A stretch of 64,000 nt of DNA, taken from Romeriopsis sp046049545. GTDB lineage: Bacteria > Cyanobacteriota > Cyanobacteriia > Leptolyngbyales > Leptolyngbyaceae. The notes beneath the pieces were generated by a model. That model had not been told where the DNA came from. It saw only the letters and a program-made list of their open reading frames with translations, and did not search any database. Location of the stretch: positions 62,001 through 126,000 of the forward strand of contig JBJORF010000001.1 in assembly GCA_046049545.1 (NCBI GenBank), in the 5' to 3' direction. Position numbers and translations under genes: made by a program. Numbering within the stretch: position 1 is the stretch's first letter; every line of letters begins with the position of its first letter. Positions 16,278-25,677 of the stretch are shown here, in pieces.

Positions 16278-16369
16278 CGCTGAATCACCTTAACGCTGGG
16301 TCACTTTAACGCTGGGTCACTTTAACGCTGAGTTACTTTAACGCTGGGTTACCTTAACGCTGGGTTACC
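16278..16369. repeat. 16-bp tandem array, six units
   Basis: Six copies of a 16-base unit (consensus CGCTGGGTCACTTTAA) begin at 16278, 16294, 16310, 16326, 16342 and 16358, with one to three differences each; the last copy is incomplete. The stop codon of the gene at 16354-17025 lies in the fifth unit, so its last residues (VTQR) are encoded by the array. Sixteen is not a multiple of three, so stops occur in successive frames on the minus strand. Confidence 0.92.
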
Positions 16370-17025
16370 AATGTCATTTGCTTAATTAAAAAGGGTTGAG
16401 CGGTTGGGGTTTTGCGCTTATAGAGTGCAACTTCTCTTACGCGCGGAGATTGAATGTTGTTTAATTCCCGCCCTAAATCAGCCGCGAAAGCTGGCCCATC
16501 GAGAAATTGCTGTGTTTCGATCGTGACGGTCAGTAGTCCCGATTCATCCAGTTCCACAAACGAAATCACGCTGATTGGCTGATCACTTGCTTCCCGTTCG
16601 AGTTGGCTGACCAAGGTTTCAACGGCGGCTTGGGTAAATTGCCCGATCGCGCTAACGTCACCCTGTTGGCAAAGCAAAATTAAATTGCCTGCGCCAAAAG
16701 TGGCAGTGGGACTGGGGTCAATGGCTTCCCAATTGCCCGTAGTATTAGCATAGGCGCTGACCCAGGCAATGTTGTCAGTCCCTGATCGTTTGCCAAAAAT
16801 TTCTAAACTGACAATCTGCGGAATATCCAGATTGCTAATGCCCTTGCCAACGAAGCTGCTCATCGCCGCTTGGTTGGGAACATCAATGCCATCGAGCAGC
16901 ACTTGTAGCGTATGCTCTTGAACAGCCACTTTGACGGCAACGCCTTGGGGCGTTAAATGCCGACTCATCAGGGCGGCGATCGCCTGGGGATCACCTTGTT
17001 TTGCTAAATCTAATGCTTGCGTCAT
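16354..17025 (-). CDS. Soluble two-domain paralogue of the 14755 gene
   Basis: This 223-residue protein has the same two units as its neighbour: LAKQGDPQAIAALMSRHLTP near the N-terminus, and TIETQQFLDGPAFAADLG with VREVALYKRKTPTAQPFL in the C-terminal half. It has no low-complexity linkers and no membrane segments. The pair probably arose by tandem duplication, with the membrane region gained or lost in one copy. It lies 291 bases upstream of its paralogue on the same strand. The function is unknown. Confidence 0.7.
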   Translation of the reverse strand: MTQALDLAKQGDPQAIAALMSRHLTPQGVAVKVAVQEHTLQVLLDGIDVPNQAAMSSFVGKGISNLDIPQIVSLEIFGKRSGTDNIAWVSAYANTTGNWEAIDPSPTATFGAGNLILLCQQGDVSAIGQFTQAAVETLVSQLEREASDQPISVISFVELDESGLLTVTIETQQFLDGPAFAADLGRELNNIQSPRVREVALYKRKTPTAQPFLIKQMTLVTQR

Positions 17026-17207
17026 TCGAATTCACCCAACACATTTGCCGGTTAATATTGTTGATCAATTAGCCGTGACTTTAGCTTAGACCGCAAGTTT
17101 GCGTGCTATCTAAGGAAAAGCGACGAGAAGCAACCCAAAACTGAGTCGGCGCTCAATGCCGATTCCGCAAATATGCCCTAGGCGATCGCGAATTGCCAGT
17201 GAATTTA

Positions 17208-18116
17208 TCAGTTTTTTACAGCCGCCGTGACCGCTTTGCGCAAATCCCCTTGGTGCTGGGCGAGGATCATTTCGGCGGTGACTTTCGCTGTCCCGCTCCA
17301 ATACATCATTAGGGCGAGTTTGACCGAGTTACCACTGCGCTGGAGCAAATCGGCGGCGGTGGCTCGATCGACATCGGCTAAGTCGCCAATGATTCGCAGG
17401 GCGCGATCCTCTAGCTTCTGGTTCGTTACCGCAACGTCCACCATGCGATTGCCATAGACCTTGCCCAGCCGCACCATGGTTCCTGTGGAGAGAATATTCA
17501 GGGCGAGTTTCGTTACTGTACCTGCCTTCAAGCGGGTCGAACCCGTCAGCACCTCTGGGCCGACCAGCAGCCGGATATCGATATCGACATCAAGCCGGAC
17601 TTGTGACTGGGGTACGCAGCTCATAAAAATTGTCGTTGCGCCGCGCTTGCGTCCTTCGGCTAAGGCCCCATGGACGTAGGGTGTGGTTCCCCCAGCGGCA
17701 ATCCCGACGACGACATCGTGGGGGCCAATTTGCCGATCGGCGATCGCTTGTTCGCCATCACTGAAGATATCTTCCAGCCCCTCCGAGCTGCGCACTAATG
17801 CGGCATCGCCCCCCGCTAGAATGCCCTGCACCATTGCTGGGTCACTGCAAAACGTCGGTGGGCATTCCGCCGCATCCAACACCCCCAAGCGACCCGACGT
17901 ACCCGCACCAATGTAGAAGAGTCGCCCGCCCTGCCGCAGGGATGCCGCGCTCCGATCGATCGCCTCGGCGAGTTCGGTCTTTGCCTCAGCGATCGCGCTA
18001 ATGGTTTTTGCGTCTTCCTGGTTGAAGACTTCGACGATTTCTAGACTGGAGAGCTGGTCGAGGTTGGTGCTTTGGGGGTTGGCTTGTTCGGTCAGAAGAT
18101 GGCCGCGTGTTTCCAT
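17208..18116 (-). CDS. murQ: N-acetylmuramic acid 6-phosphate etherase
   Basis: This 302-residue SIS-domain enzyme has FYIGAGTSGRLGVLDAAECPPTF near residues 65-90 and VVGIAAGGTTPYVHGAL in the second part, which are MurQ signatures. It cleaves the D-lactyl ether of MurNAc-6-phosphate to give GlcNAc-6-phosphate in peptidoglycan recycling in the cytoplasm. Length and start match the family. It follows the DUF3110 gene by 42 bases on the same strand and may be co-transcribed. No anhydro-MurNAc kinase gene lies nearby. Confidence 0.95.
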   Translation of the reverse strand: METRGHLLTEQANPQSTNLDQLSSLEIVEVFNQEDAKTISAIAEAKTELAEAIDRSAASLRQGGRLFYIGAGTSGRLGVLDAAECPPTFCSDPAMVQGILAGGDAALVRSSEGLEDIFSDGEQAIADRQIGPHDVVVGIAAGGTTPYVHGALAEGRKRGATTIFMSCVPQSQVRLDVDIDIRLLVGPEVLTGSTRLKAGTVTKLALNILSTGTMVRLGKVYGNRMVDVAVTNQKLEDRALRIIGDLADVDRATAADLLQRSGNSVKLALMMYWSGTAKVTAEMILAQHQGDLRKAVTAAVKN

Positions 18117-18158
18117 GGTGAAGTTCTTAAAAGGACGATGGGGGATCCGAGATCGAGA

Positions 18159-18593
18159 TTACAGTAGACCTTCGAGGCGATTGCGAATGCTGTCGAGTTC
18201 TTCGTTCGACATTTCGTCACCTTCGTTACTGCCGGAGTTGCCGCTGGCAGTGCTAAAGTCGGGTTCTTCGATTTCGAGTTCCCAGTCGGGGTTGTCGCGG
18301 TTGCGCTCGGGGGGCACCAGGAGCATCCGCTCAAAGTCATTCGAGGGGCGGAAATCCTTGGAAATGAAATAGTAGCTGTAGCCCGCACTTTCACAAAACT
18401 CCTCTATCTCTTGCCGATCGATGCGTTCGACGGAGATCTCAGCGGGAAAGTCTTGGGCTTCTAAAAGCAGCGTGTAGCGCAATGCATCATCTTCCTCTTC
18501 AAACATTAGAATAATGTCGCGTTCGCCGATGTTGATCGAGTGAATACCCTCGTTGGCGGTATTGGCGTTCACAAGTAGCACGAAGATTTGCAT
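18159..18593 (-). CDS. DUF3110 family protein
   Basis: This 144-residue acidic protein belongs to the cyanobacterial/plastid DUF3110 family (FVLLVNANTANEGIHSI near the N-terminus, then FEEEDDALRYTLLLEAQDFP). The conserved domain covers about 90 residues, and the rest is an acidic, probably disordered tail ending in a short helix. The function is unknown in this family. Confidence 0.85.
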   Translation of the reverse strand: MQIFVLLVNANTANEGIHSINIGERDIILMFEEEDDALRYTLLLEAQDFPAEISVERIDRQEIEEFCESAGYSYYFISKDFRPSNDFERMLLVPPERNRDNPDWELEIEEPDFSTASGNSGSNEGDEMSNEELDSIRNRLEGLL

Positions 18594-18918
18594 GGTCGAT
18601 GAAAGATAACTCGGCCTTGGCGGTGACTATCCCCTAGGGTACTCCAATCTGGGGCGACGGGACAGATGGATTCCAGCGATTGCCAGCGGTTCGGCTGCAC
18701 GGCGATCGGCGGATTTGGGGTGGAGTTGAATGGGCTGAATGCCTGTCAATATTGGGCTTGATCCGGCTGGGGCGGGAAGCCGATCCGGAAAACTCCGCCG
18801 GAACCCTTCCAAGGGTTAGAGCCATCGCTTAGAATAAACAGTTAGAAGCTGTAAAATTTCTTAATCATTCCCAGCCTGCTGGTCGCTAACCCTTTATCAA
18901 CCGTGGTTTAGTCATCTT
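18594..18918. other. Divergent intergenic region DUF3110 / prenyl synthase
   Basis: This is 325 bases between divergent genes. Short open frames exist on the minus strand but have Pro/Arg/Ser-rich translations that look like chance. Promoters for both genes must lie here, but I cannot assign clear boxes. Confidence 0.5.
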
Positions 18919-19893
18919 ATGATCGCCGTTATGAACCTTTTTGCGCCTGTTGAACAAGATCTTGCGACCCTCAGCGAGAACTTGCAGCAGCTTGTTGGTG
19001 CCAAGCATCCGATCTTGGGGTTGGCGGCGGAGCGGTTGTTTGGTGCGGGCGGGAAGCGGATTCGACCCGCGATTGTCTTCCTTGTCGCGCGGGCGACGAT
19101 GCAAGAGCAGGAGATTACCGCCCGCCATCGCCGGTTGGCGGAGATCACGGAAATGATTCACACCGCCAGTCTGGTGCATGACGATGTGGTGGATGAAGCT
19201 GAGACGCGGCGCGGAATCGATACAGTGCATAGTGTCTTTGGGAATCAGATTGCGGTATTGGCCGGGGACTTTTTGTTTGCCCAGTCCTCTTGGTATCTGG
19301 CGAATCTGGATAACCTGACGGTGGTGAAGCTGCTGTCCGAGGTAATCAAGGACTTTGCTGAGGGGGAGATTCAGCAGGGCTTGAATCGGTTTGATACCGA
19401 ATTGACGATCGACTCCTATCTGCAAAAGAGCTACTACAAAACCGCATCACTGATCGCGAACAGCAGCAAGGCGGCGGCGATTTTGACCGATGAGCATGAT
19501 GTCGCGACGGCGCAGCAAATGTACCACTATGGCAATCACTTGGGTCTAGCTTTCCAAGTGGTCGATGATATTTTTGATTTCACGGCTTCACCGGAGGTGC
19601 TGGGGAAGCCGACGGGTTCGGATCTCAGTAGCGGTAACTTGACTGCCCCGACGTTGTTTGCGATGGAGGAGAAGCCCTATCTGCGCCAGTTGATTGAACG
19701 GCAGTTCTCGCAGGAAGGGGATCTGGAAGAGGCGCTGGCGATCGTCCATGGCAGTCAGGGGATTGAGCGATCGCGGGAATTGGCTTCCTATCATAGTCAG
19801 CAGGCCGTTGCGAGTCTGCGCGAGTTGCCTGCGTCGGAAGCGAAGGATTCGCTGTTGGCGTTGACGGACTACGTGTTGAGCCGGATGTATTAG
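18919..19893 (+). CDS. sds: Solanesyl/nonaprenyl diphosphate synthase
   Basis: This 324-residue trans-prenyltransferase has the first aspartate-rich motif HDDVVDEAETRRG near residues 92-104 and the second, QVVDDIFDFT, near 215. It elongates allylic diphosphates to the C40-C45 chain for plastoquinone. The region just before the first motif lacks bulky aromatic residues, consistent with a long-chain product. Start codons at 18919 and 18931 are both possible. It is convergent with the transporter gene, with 14 bases between stops. Confidence 0.93.
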   Translation: MIAVMNLFAPVEQDLATLSENLQQLVGAKHPILGLAAERLFGAGGKRIRPAIVFLVARATMQEQEITARHRRLAEITEMIHTASLVHDDVVDEAETRRGIDTVHSVFGNQIAVLAGDFLFAQSSWYLANLDNLTVVKLLSEVIKDFAEGEIQQGLNRFDTELTIDSYLQKSYYKTASLIANSSKAAAILTDEHDVATAQQMYHYGNHLGLAFQVVDDIFDFTASPEVLGKPTGSDLSSGNLTAPTLFAMEEKPYLRQLIERQFSQEGDLEEALAIVHGSQGIERSRELASYHSQQAVASLRELPASEAKDSLLALTDYVLSRMY

Positions 19894-19907
19894 ACAAGTT
19901 TTGACAT

Positions 19908-20849
19908 TTAAGCGGCTTTGGGCGCATTGTTGAGACTGGCGATCGTGATTCCGAATAAAATAATGCCGCTGCCAATCAGGGTTTGTGGCGTGGGAATCTC
20001 GCGAAAAATCAGATAGCCGAGCAGACTGGCCCCGATCGGTTCGGCCAGAATTGCAAGGGTAACCAAATTCGGCGCAATGTAGCGGATCGCCCAGTTGAAG
20101 CTGGTGTGGCCGAGGAGTTGCGGCACGATCGCCATGATTAAGAGCCAGCCGTAGGTGAGCGGCGGATAGCCGGTGAATCCGACTCCAGCTAGCCCTGGCA
20201 ACGGCAGCAAAACCATGGCGGCGGTGCCGTAGGCGAGCAAGCTGTACTGACTCGTGCTGAGTCCCTGGCGCTGGGCCGATCGACCGACGAGGAGATAACA
20301 AGTTGCCAACATCGCCCCCGCCAACGCCAAGCTGTTGCCTAACCAGGCTTGGGGTTGGGTGAGACTAGCGCTGTTGTCGGTGGCGATCGTTAGTCCGCCA
20401 AGAAACGCGATCGTGATGCCGAGGTTGGTGGCCCGCGAAATTTTTTCCTTGAGGATCAAGCCACAGATCAAGGCGGTCCAAATCGGTGTGGTCGTGACGA
20501 GTACGGTAGAAGCCGTAATCGAGGTGTAATTTAGCGAAGTTACCCAACTGGCAAAATGCAAGGCAAGGGCGACTCCGGCGATCGCGGCCCGTTGGATGGC
20601 GCGGGAATTGTGCCAGGGAATGGGTTCGGCAGATTGCATCCGCCGTGATCCGCTCAAGATCAGCGTGGCTAACCCCATCCGACTGGCGGCGATCAAAAAG
20701 CTAAAGCCGGGGCGCTCGTTTAAGCCGGGATGACTCAGGGCGACGCTGCCACTGGCACAGCGAATCAAAATTGCGGCTGTGGCGATCGCGAACATGCCGA
20801 TCGTCAAAATTCCGGCAATTTTCCAGGGGGGTGGGGTGGGAGCAGCCAA
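19908..20849 (-). CDS. EamA/DMT-family transporter
   Basis: This 313-residue protein has about ten hydrophobic helices in two EamA-type halves (ASWVTSLNYTSITASTVLV in the first and NWAIRYIAPNLVTLAILAEP in the second). These are typical drug/metabolite exporters of the inner membrane, and the substrate cannot be predicted. The start is a TTG codon at 20849, as no ATG suits the first helix. It lies 28 bases after the glycosyltransferase gene and is probably in the same operon. Confidence 0.85.
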   Translation of the reverse strand: MAAPTPPPWKIAGILTIGMFAIATAAILIRCASGSVALSHPGLNERPGFSFLIAASRMGLATLILSGSRRMQSAEPIPWHNSRAIQRAAIAGVALALHFASWVTSLNYTSITASTVLVTTTPIWTALICGLILKEKISRATNLGITIAFLGGLTIATDNSASLTQPQAWLGNSLALAGAMLATCYLLVGRSAQRQGLSTSQYSLLAYGTAAMVLLPLPGLAGVGFTGYPPLTYGWLLIMAIVPQLLGHTSFNWAIRYIAPNLVTLAILAEPIGASLLGYLIFREIPTPQTLIGSGIILFGITIASLNNAPKAA

Positions 20850-20877
20850 AGTGGGGGAACGCGCAACGGCATCTAAA

Positions 20878-22038
20878 TTATCGCATTCGCGGTGGGCCGA
20901 TCGCGTCCGATGCCGCTAAGGCGGCTGGCTTCGGGAATTTTTTGCGCCATTTTTGTTTGGCCAGCAGCAGGAAAAAGGGCATGTCTTCGATCAGATACCG
21001 TTTCCACAATCGTCCGGGTTCGCTCGCGAGACGGTGCATCCATTCAATGCCGAGATGACTCATCCACTCCGGTGATCGGGGTTTATTGCCGGCTTCAAAG
21101 TCGATCGCGGCCCCGACGGCGAGGAAAATGTCGATATTCGGCAGCATATGTCGATGCTTGGCGATCCAGATTTCCTGCTTCGGCGCACCGACCCCGACGA
21201 CCAGCACATTTGCCTCAGATTTGCGGATCATCTGGACGAGGTTCAGGCATTCCTGGGGATTTTTTTCAAAGCCAAAGGAGGGGGAATGGGCGGCGACGAT
21301 AATCGATCGGCCAATCCGTTGGTTAATCCGTTTCTGTGCTTGGGCCGCAATTCCTGGCGCGCCGCCCAGGAGGAAGATTTTGATCGCTTCGTTGTGCGCG
21401 TGATAGTCACAAAACTGGGGAAATAAGTCAGAGCCGGAAATCTTGGCTTTAATTGGATCGCCAAGGAAGCGGGCCGCATAAAGCAAAACTTGGCTATCGC
21501 AAACCCGGTAATCGGCTTGCTGATAGGCGCTGACAAATGCCTGGTCATGCTGCAATTTCATCAGATGATCGACATTGGGGGTGAACACTACACCCCGATC
21601 GAGCTGGGCGAGAAATTCCTGCATCGATAAGTTATCGATTTCGACATTCAAAATATTGACGGCTTGACGCAGGGATTCGGCTTGCTGCGCCCGCAGGACA
21701 TTGGCGGAAGAAGTCAGTACCGCCTGTCGAAAGGCTTGATAAACTTGCTGATTGTCGGGTTGTCCTTGGGCGCGATCGTAGGGAACGGGCGGGCCGGGAA
21801 GCCGGGATACTTCGCCTAAACTGGAAACGAAGGCGCTGCCCCGAATTTGCCGTTGGAGCTGCTGAATTTCCCGGTGCATTAATAATTTCACCGCGCTATC
21901 GAGTTCCTTCTGGGGAAATTTCGTCAGATAGCTGGCGGTAGAAACGAGGGTGACGCGCTGGAAGCGTTGTTGTAAATGTTGGATTTCCGCGCGGGAGAGC
22001 TTCGCGGCGGTGGGCTTGGGTGTGGTGGAGTCAGACAT
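20878..22038 (-). CDS. WecG/TagA/CpsF family glycosyltransferase
   Basis: This 386-residue protein has an N-terminal extension of about 130 residues rich in Gln, Leu and Arg, followed by a GT26 domain: NVEIDNLSMQEFLAQL, VFTPNVDHLMKLQ, KISGSDLFPQFC, VGVGAPKQEIWI and FLAVGAAIDFEAGNKPRSP. GT26 enzymes transfer a sugar, often ManNAc, to a lipid-linked GlcNAc in cell-surface polysaccharide synthesis. The extension is unusual and could be regulatory or an added binding region. The ATG at 22038 (MSDSTTPKP) is preferred over 22065. Confidence 0.88.
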   Translation of the reverse strand: MSDSTTPKPTAAKLSRAEIQHLQQRFQRVTLVSTASYLTKFPQKELDSAVKLLMHREIQQLQRQIRGSAFVSSLGEVSRLPGPPVPYDRAQGQPDNQQVYQAFRQAVLTSSANVLRAQQAESLRQAVNILNVEIDNLSMQEFLAQLDRGVVFTPNVDHLMKLQHDQAFVSAYQQADYRVCDSQVLLYAARFLGDPIKAKISGSDLFPQFCDYHAHNEAIKIFLLGGAPGIAAQAQKRINQRIGRSIIVAAHSPSFGFEKNPQECLNLVQMIRKSEANVLVVGVGAPKQEIWIAKHRHMLPNIDIFLAVGAAIDFEAGNKPRSPEWMSHLGIEWMHRLASEPGRLWKRYLIEDMPFFLLLAKQKWRKKFPKPAALAASDAIGPPRMR

Positions 22039-22065
22039 GGCGTGCGGGTCGGATAGGGCATTCAA

Positions 22066-22467
22066 TCAGCCGATCGACCACTCAGATTTAGCCGCGCAAA
22101 TTCTCCGATTAATCGCAGGAGAAATCTGCCCGACAATGCAAAAATGCCACAGGAAATTGAGCGTAGACTAATACGCAAATAATTTTTGACGACAAACTCG
22201 ACCCTCAATCAAAAATCAAATGACTGGATGGAATGATGCGAATCCCTGGCGCGATCGAGTTTGAATAAAAAACTGAAGAAAACTGTGGCACCACGCAGGC
22301 GTGATCGGGAATCGTCCTAATCAGCGCAACCTGAGCGATCTGGGCAGTGCGGCCATGACAAGATGAGTACATCTTCAGCGATCGCAGTATTCAACGCCCT
22401 CCGGAAATACCAGGAGGATATGAATGAAGTTAGTGCGTGAGCGTTGTAGTTTTACGGGGATTTGAGT
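22066..22467. other. Intergenic region between glycosyltransferase start and uvrA end
   Basis: This is 402 bases with no convincing coding sequence on either strand. It should contain the promoter of the glycosyltransferase-transporter operon and the end of uvrA transcription. I see no strong hairpin. Confidence 0.45.
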
Positions 22468-25422
22468 CTATCCCTGCGCTGGCGGGTATTGGGCTAAGAC
22501 TTGTTTGAGGTATTGGCCAGTGTAGGATTCCTTGGTTTTGGCGACGGCTTCGGGGGTGCCAGCGGCGATGATTTGGCCACCGCGATCGCCGCCCTCGGGA
22601 CCGAGGTCGATGATCCAGTCGGAACAGCGAATCACGTCGAGGTTGTGCTCGATCATCAGCACAGAGTTGCCTTTATCGACGAGGCGCTGCACGACATCGA
22701 GTAATTTGTGTACGTCGTAGAAAGACAGTCCTGTGGTTGGCTCGTCAATCAAGTACAGCGTTTTACCCGTGGCGCGGCGCGAGAGTTCCGAGGCAAGTTT
22801 CACCCGTTGGGCTTCGCCGCCTGAGAGGGTCGGCGCGGGCTGACCGATTTTCATATAGCCCAAACCAACATCCAGCAGGGTTTGGAGCTTGGCGTGGGCC
22901 TGGGGAATATTTTCAAAGAATGCGGTCGCCGTTTCGACGGTCATGTCGAGAACATCGGCGATCGTTTTATCTTTGAATTTGACTTGCAGCGTTTCGCGGT
23001 TGTAGCGTTTGCCTTTGCAGACTTCGCATTGCACATACACGTCCGGGAGGAAATTCATTTCGATCACGTTTACGCCCTGTCCGCTACAGGATTCGCAGCG
23101 TCCGCCTTTGACGTTGAACGAAAATTGTCCGGCTTTGTAGCCTCGGGCTTTGGCTTCGATCGTGTTGGCAAAGACATCCCGCACGATGTCAAAAACGCCT
23201 GTGTAGGTTGCCGGATTCGATCGTGGGGTGCGGCCGATCGGGGATTGGTCAATGACGATCGCTTTATCGAGAATATCCAGACCCGTGATTTTATCGACCT
23301 GTTTCGGGAACGGGACTTTGTGGCCGAAGTGGTTTTGGATTGCGGGATAGAGGATTTCGTTGACCAGCGTCGACTTGCCCGAGCCGGAAACCCCGGTGAT
23401 GCAGGCGAGTTTGCCGAGGGGAATATCCACATCGATATTTTGCAGGTTATTCCGGCGGGCATTTTTGATCAGCAGCGATCGGCCATTGCCTTCCCGGCGT
23501 TCGGCGGGCGTGACAATGTGGAGTCGGCCTGAAAGGTAAGCGCCTGTGAGTGAATCTTTGGCATTGAGGAGATTATCTAAACTGCCCGTCGAAACGATAT
23601 TGCCGCCGTGAACGCCCGCGCCGGGGCCGATATCCACAATATAATCAGCAGCACGAATGGTTTCTTCATCATGTTCGACAACAACTAAGGTATTGCCCAG
23701 GTCACGCAATTTGGTCAAGGTGCCCAACAGTCGGGAATTGTCCCGTTGATGCAAACCGATACTCGGCTCATCCAGAACGTACAACACGCCCGTTAACCCG
23801 GAGCCAATCTGCGTGGCCAGGCGAATGCGCTGGGCTTCACCGCCGGAAAGGGTCATGGCCGCCCGATCGAGGGTGAGATAATCCAACCCTACATCCAGCA
23901 GGAATTGCAATCGCGCCCGAATTTCCTTGAGGACTAAATCCGCGATTTTCGCTTGTTTGGGGCTGAGGGTGAGTTCGTTGACCCGCTTGAGACATTCGCG
24001 AATCGAAACGCCGGTTAATTCATGGATCGCAAATTGCCCGACTTTCACGGCGAGGGATTCGGGTTTGAGGCGATAGCCGTGGCAGACTTCACAGGCTTGG
24101 TCGATCAGATATTGTTCAAGTTTTTGTTTGTAGGTGTCGGCGCTGGCTTCCTTATATTGCCGCTCCAGAATATTCAACGCGCCTTCGTATTTGCGATAGT
24201 AGCCTTTATCTTGGCGATAGCGCGAGTCGGTTTCGATCCAGATTTGGTCGGGCGACCCATGCAGCATGATTTTCTGCTGGTCGGCGGTGAGCTTGTTCCA
24301 AGGTGTTTTAATGTCAAATTCGTAGGCTTCAGCCACGCTGCAAATCAGCGATAAGTAATAGGTATTGTCTTTATCGGACCAAGGCGCGATCGCGGCATAG
24401 ACGGGCAACTCTGGATTCGGCACCACCAAATCGGGACTAAAGCATTTCAAGCTGCCGAGGCCGTGACAACCGGGACAAGCGCCATGGGGGGAATTAAACG
24501 AAAACAGTCGCGGGGACAGTTCTTCCATGACTGCGCCATGTTCGGGGCAGGCAAAGTTTTCGGAAAAAGTCAGATCGGCGATTTTGTCTTTGGCATCTTC
24601 TTCCTGAATAATACTAATCAGCGCAATGCCTTCGGAATGCTTCAAACAAGTTGTGAGCGAATCGACCAAACGCTCTTGAATGTCGTCTTTTTTGACCAAG
24701 CGATCGACCACGATGTCGATGTCGTGCAGTTTGGTTTTGGCTAATTCAATGTTGTCGCCGAGTTCACGCACTTCCCCGTCAATTCGCACCCGCACGAAAC
24801 CTTCCGAGGCCAGGCTGGACAGCAATTTCTGATGGGTGCCTTTTTTGCCGCGCACGACGGGGGCGAGGATCTGGAATTTGGTGCGATCGGGCAATTCCAT
24901 CACCCGATCGACCATTTGATCGATCGCCTGGGGCGCGATCGCTTTCCCACATTCGGGACAGTGGGGTTCCCCGGCACGGCCATAGAGTAGGCGTAAATAG
25001 TCGTAGATTTCGGTGACGGTGCCGACGCTGGAGCGGGGGTTGTGGGAGGTGGATTTTTGGTCGATCGAGATTGCCGGACTCAGACCTTCGATCGCATCGA
25101 CATCGGGTTTATCTACTTGGCCAAGGAACTGGCGGGCGTAGGCACTGAGCGACTCCACATAGCGGCGCTGCCCTTCGGCAAAAATCGTATCGAAGGCCAT
25201 CGACGACTTACCGGAACCCGAAACCCCGGTGAACACGACCATCTTGTCGCGGGGAAATTCGAGATCGACATTTTTCAGGTTATGCTGCCTGGCCCCGCGC
25301 ACCCGGATCATTTGGCTCAGGCTCACAGGATTGAGGGGACTGCCAGTGACTTTGGTTTTTTTGGGGCTGCTGGTTGCGTTCGGTGTTTCGTCAGCAGTGG
25401 ATTTGGCAGAGCGTTTCGGCAT
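22468..25422 (-). CDS. uvrA: Excinuclease ABC subunit A
   Basis: This 984-residue UvrA has two ABC ATPase modules. The first has GVSGSGKSSMAFDTIFAEG near residue 70 and LSGGEAQRIRLATQIGSG in the middle. The second has GVSGSGKSTLVNEILYPA and LSGGEAQRVKLASELSRR. Zinc-finger cysteines appear as CPECGKAI, CPGCHG and CESCSGQG ... CEVCKGKRYN. It recognises bulky and UV DNA lesions with UvrB, which is important for a phototroph. About 25 basic/Ser-rich residues precede the usual start and may be disordered. Confidence 0.98.
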   Translation of the reverse strand: MPKRSAKSTADETPNATSSPKKTKVTGSPLNPVSLSQMIRVRGARQHNLKNVDLEFPRDKMVVFTGVSGSGKSSMAFDTIFAEGQRRYVESLSAYARQFLGQVDKPDVDAIEGLSPAISIDQKSTSHNPRSSVGTVTEIYDYLRLLYGRAGEPHCPECGKAIAPQAIDQMVDRVMELPDRTKFQILAPVVRGKKGTHQKLLSSLASEGFVRVRIDGEVRELGDNIELAKTKLHDIDIVVDRLVKKDDIQERLVDSLTTCLKHSEGIALISIIQEEDAKDKIADLTFSENFACPEHGAVMEELSPRLFSFNSPHGACPGCHGLGSLKCFSPDLVVPNPELPVYAAIAPWSDKDNTYYLSLICSVAEAYEFDIKTPWNKLTADQQKIMLHGSPDQIWIETDSRYRQDKGYYRKYEGALNILERQYKEASADTYKQKLEQYLIDQACEVCHGYRLKPESLAVKVGQFAIHELTGVSIRECLKRVNELTLSPKQAKIADLVLKEIRARLQFLLDVGLDYLTLDRAAMTLSGGEAQRIRLATQIGSGLTGVLYVLDEPSIGLHQRDNSRLLGTLTKLRDLGNTLVVVEHDEETIRAADYIVDIGPGAGVHGGNIVSTGSLDNLLNAKDSLTGAYLSGRLHIVTPAERREGNGRSLLIKNARRNNLQNIDVDIPLGKLACITGVSGSGKSTLVNEILYPAIQNHFGHKVPFPKQVDKITGLDILDKAIVIDQSPIGRTPRSNPATYTGVFDIVRDVFANTIEAKARGYKAGQFSFNVKGGRCESCSGQGVNVIEMNFLPDVYVQCEVCKGKRYNRETLQVKFKDKTIADVLDMTVETATAFFENIPQAHAKLQTLLDVGLGYMKIGQPAPTLSGGEAQRVKLASELSRRATGKTLYLIDEPTTGLSFYDVHKLLDVVQRLVDKGNSVLMIEHNLDVIRCSDWIIDLGPEGGDRGGQIIAAGTPEAVAKTKESYTGQYLKQVLAQYPPAQG

Positions 25423-25677
25423 TGTCGCAACGGGATAGAAGGGAACGGATGAATCGGAATTCTCACAGTTTTGTCATTCTACCGTTGCTAGAGGGCGCAT
25501 TGGATCCCGGATCGCAAGATTCCTTGAGGATTCAGTGACGCTCGATTGTTCTCCGGATCCGATGGTTCAAAAATTATCTGTTGCGAATTTAGTAACCGTG
25601 CATATCGCCGCTGTAGCTGCGCTTACCTTGAAATTAATTCGGGATGTGCAGCGCATTGCCCCCTCTAGGAGTTCTCT

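Noticed and set aside
16278..16369. CRISPR array or replication-origin iterons
   Set aside because: The 16-bp units are directly adjacent without spacers, and there are no cas, dnaA or rep genes nearby.
18627..18825. Overlapping minus-strand frames upstream of the prenyl synthase
   Set aside because: They are Pro/Arg/Ser-rich and overlap each other in two frames; they look like shadows of GC-rich promoter DNA.
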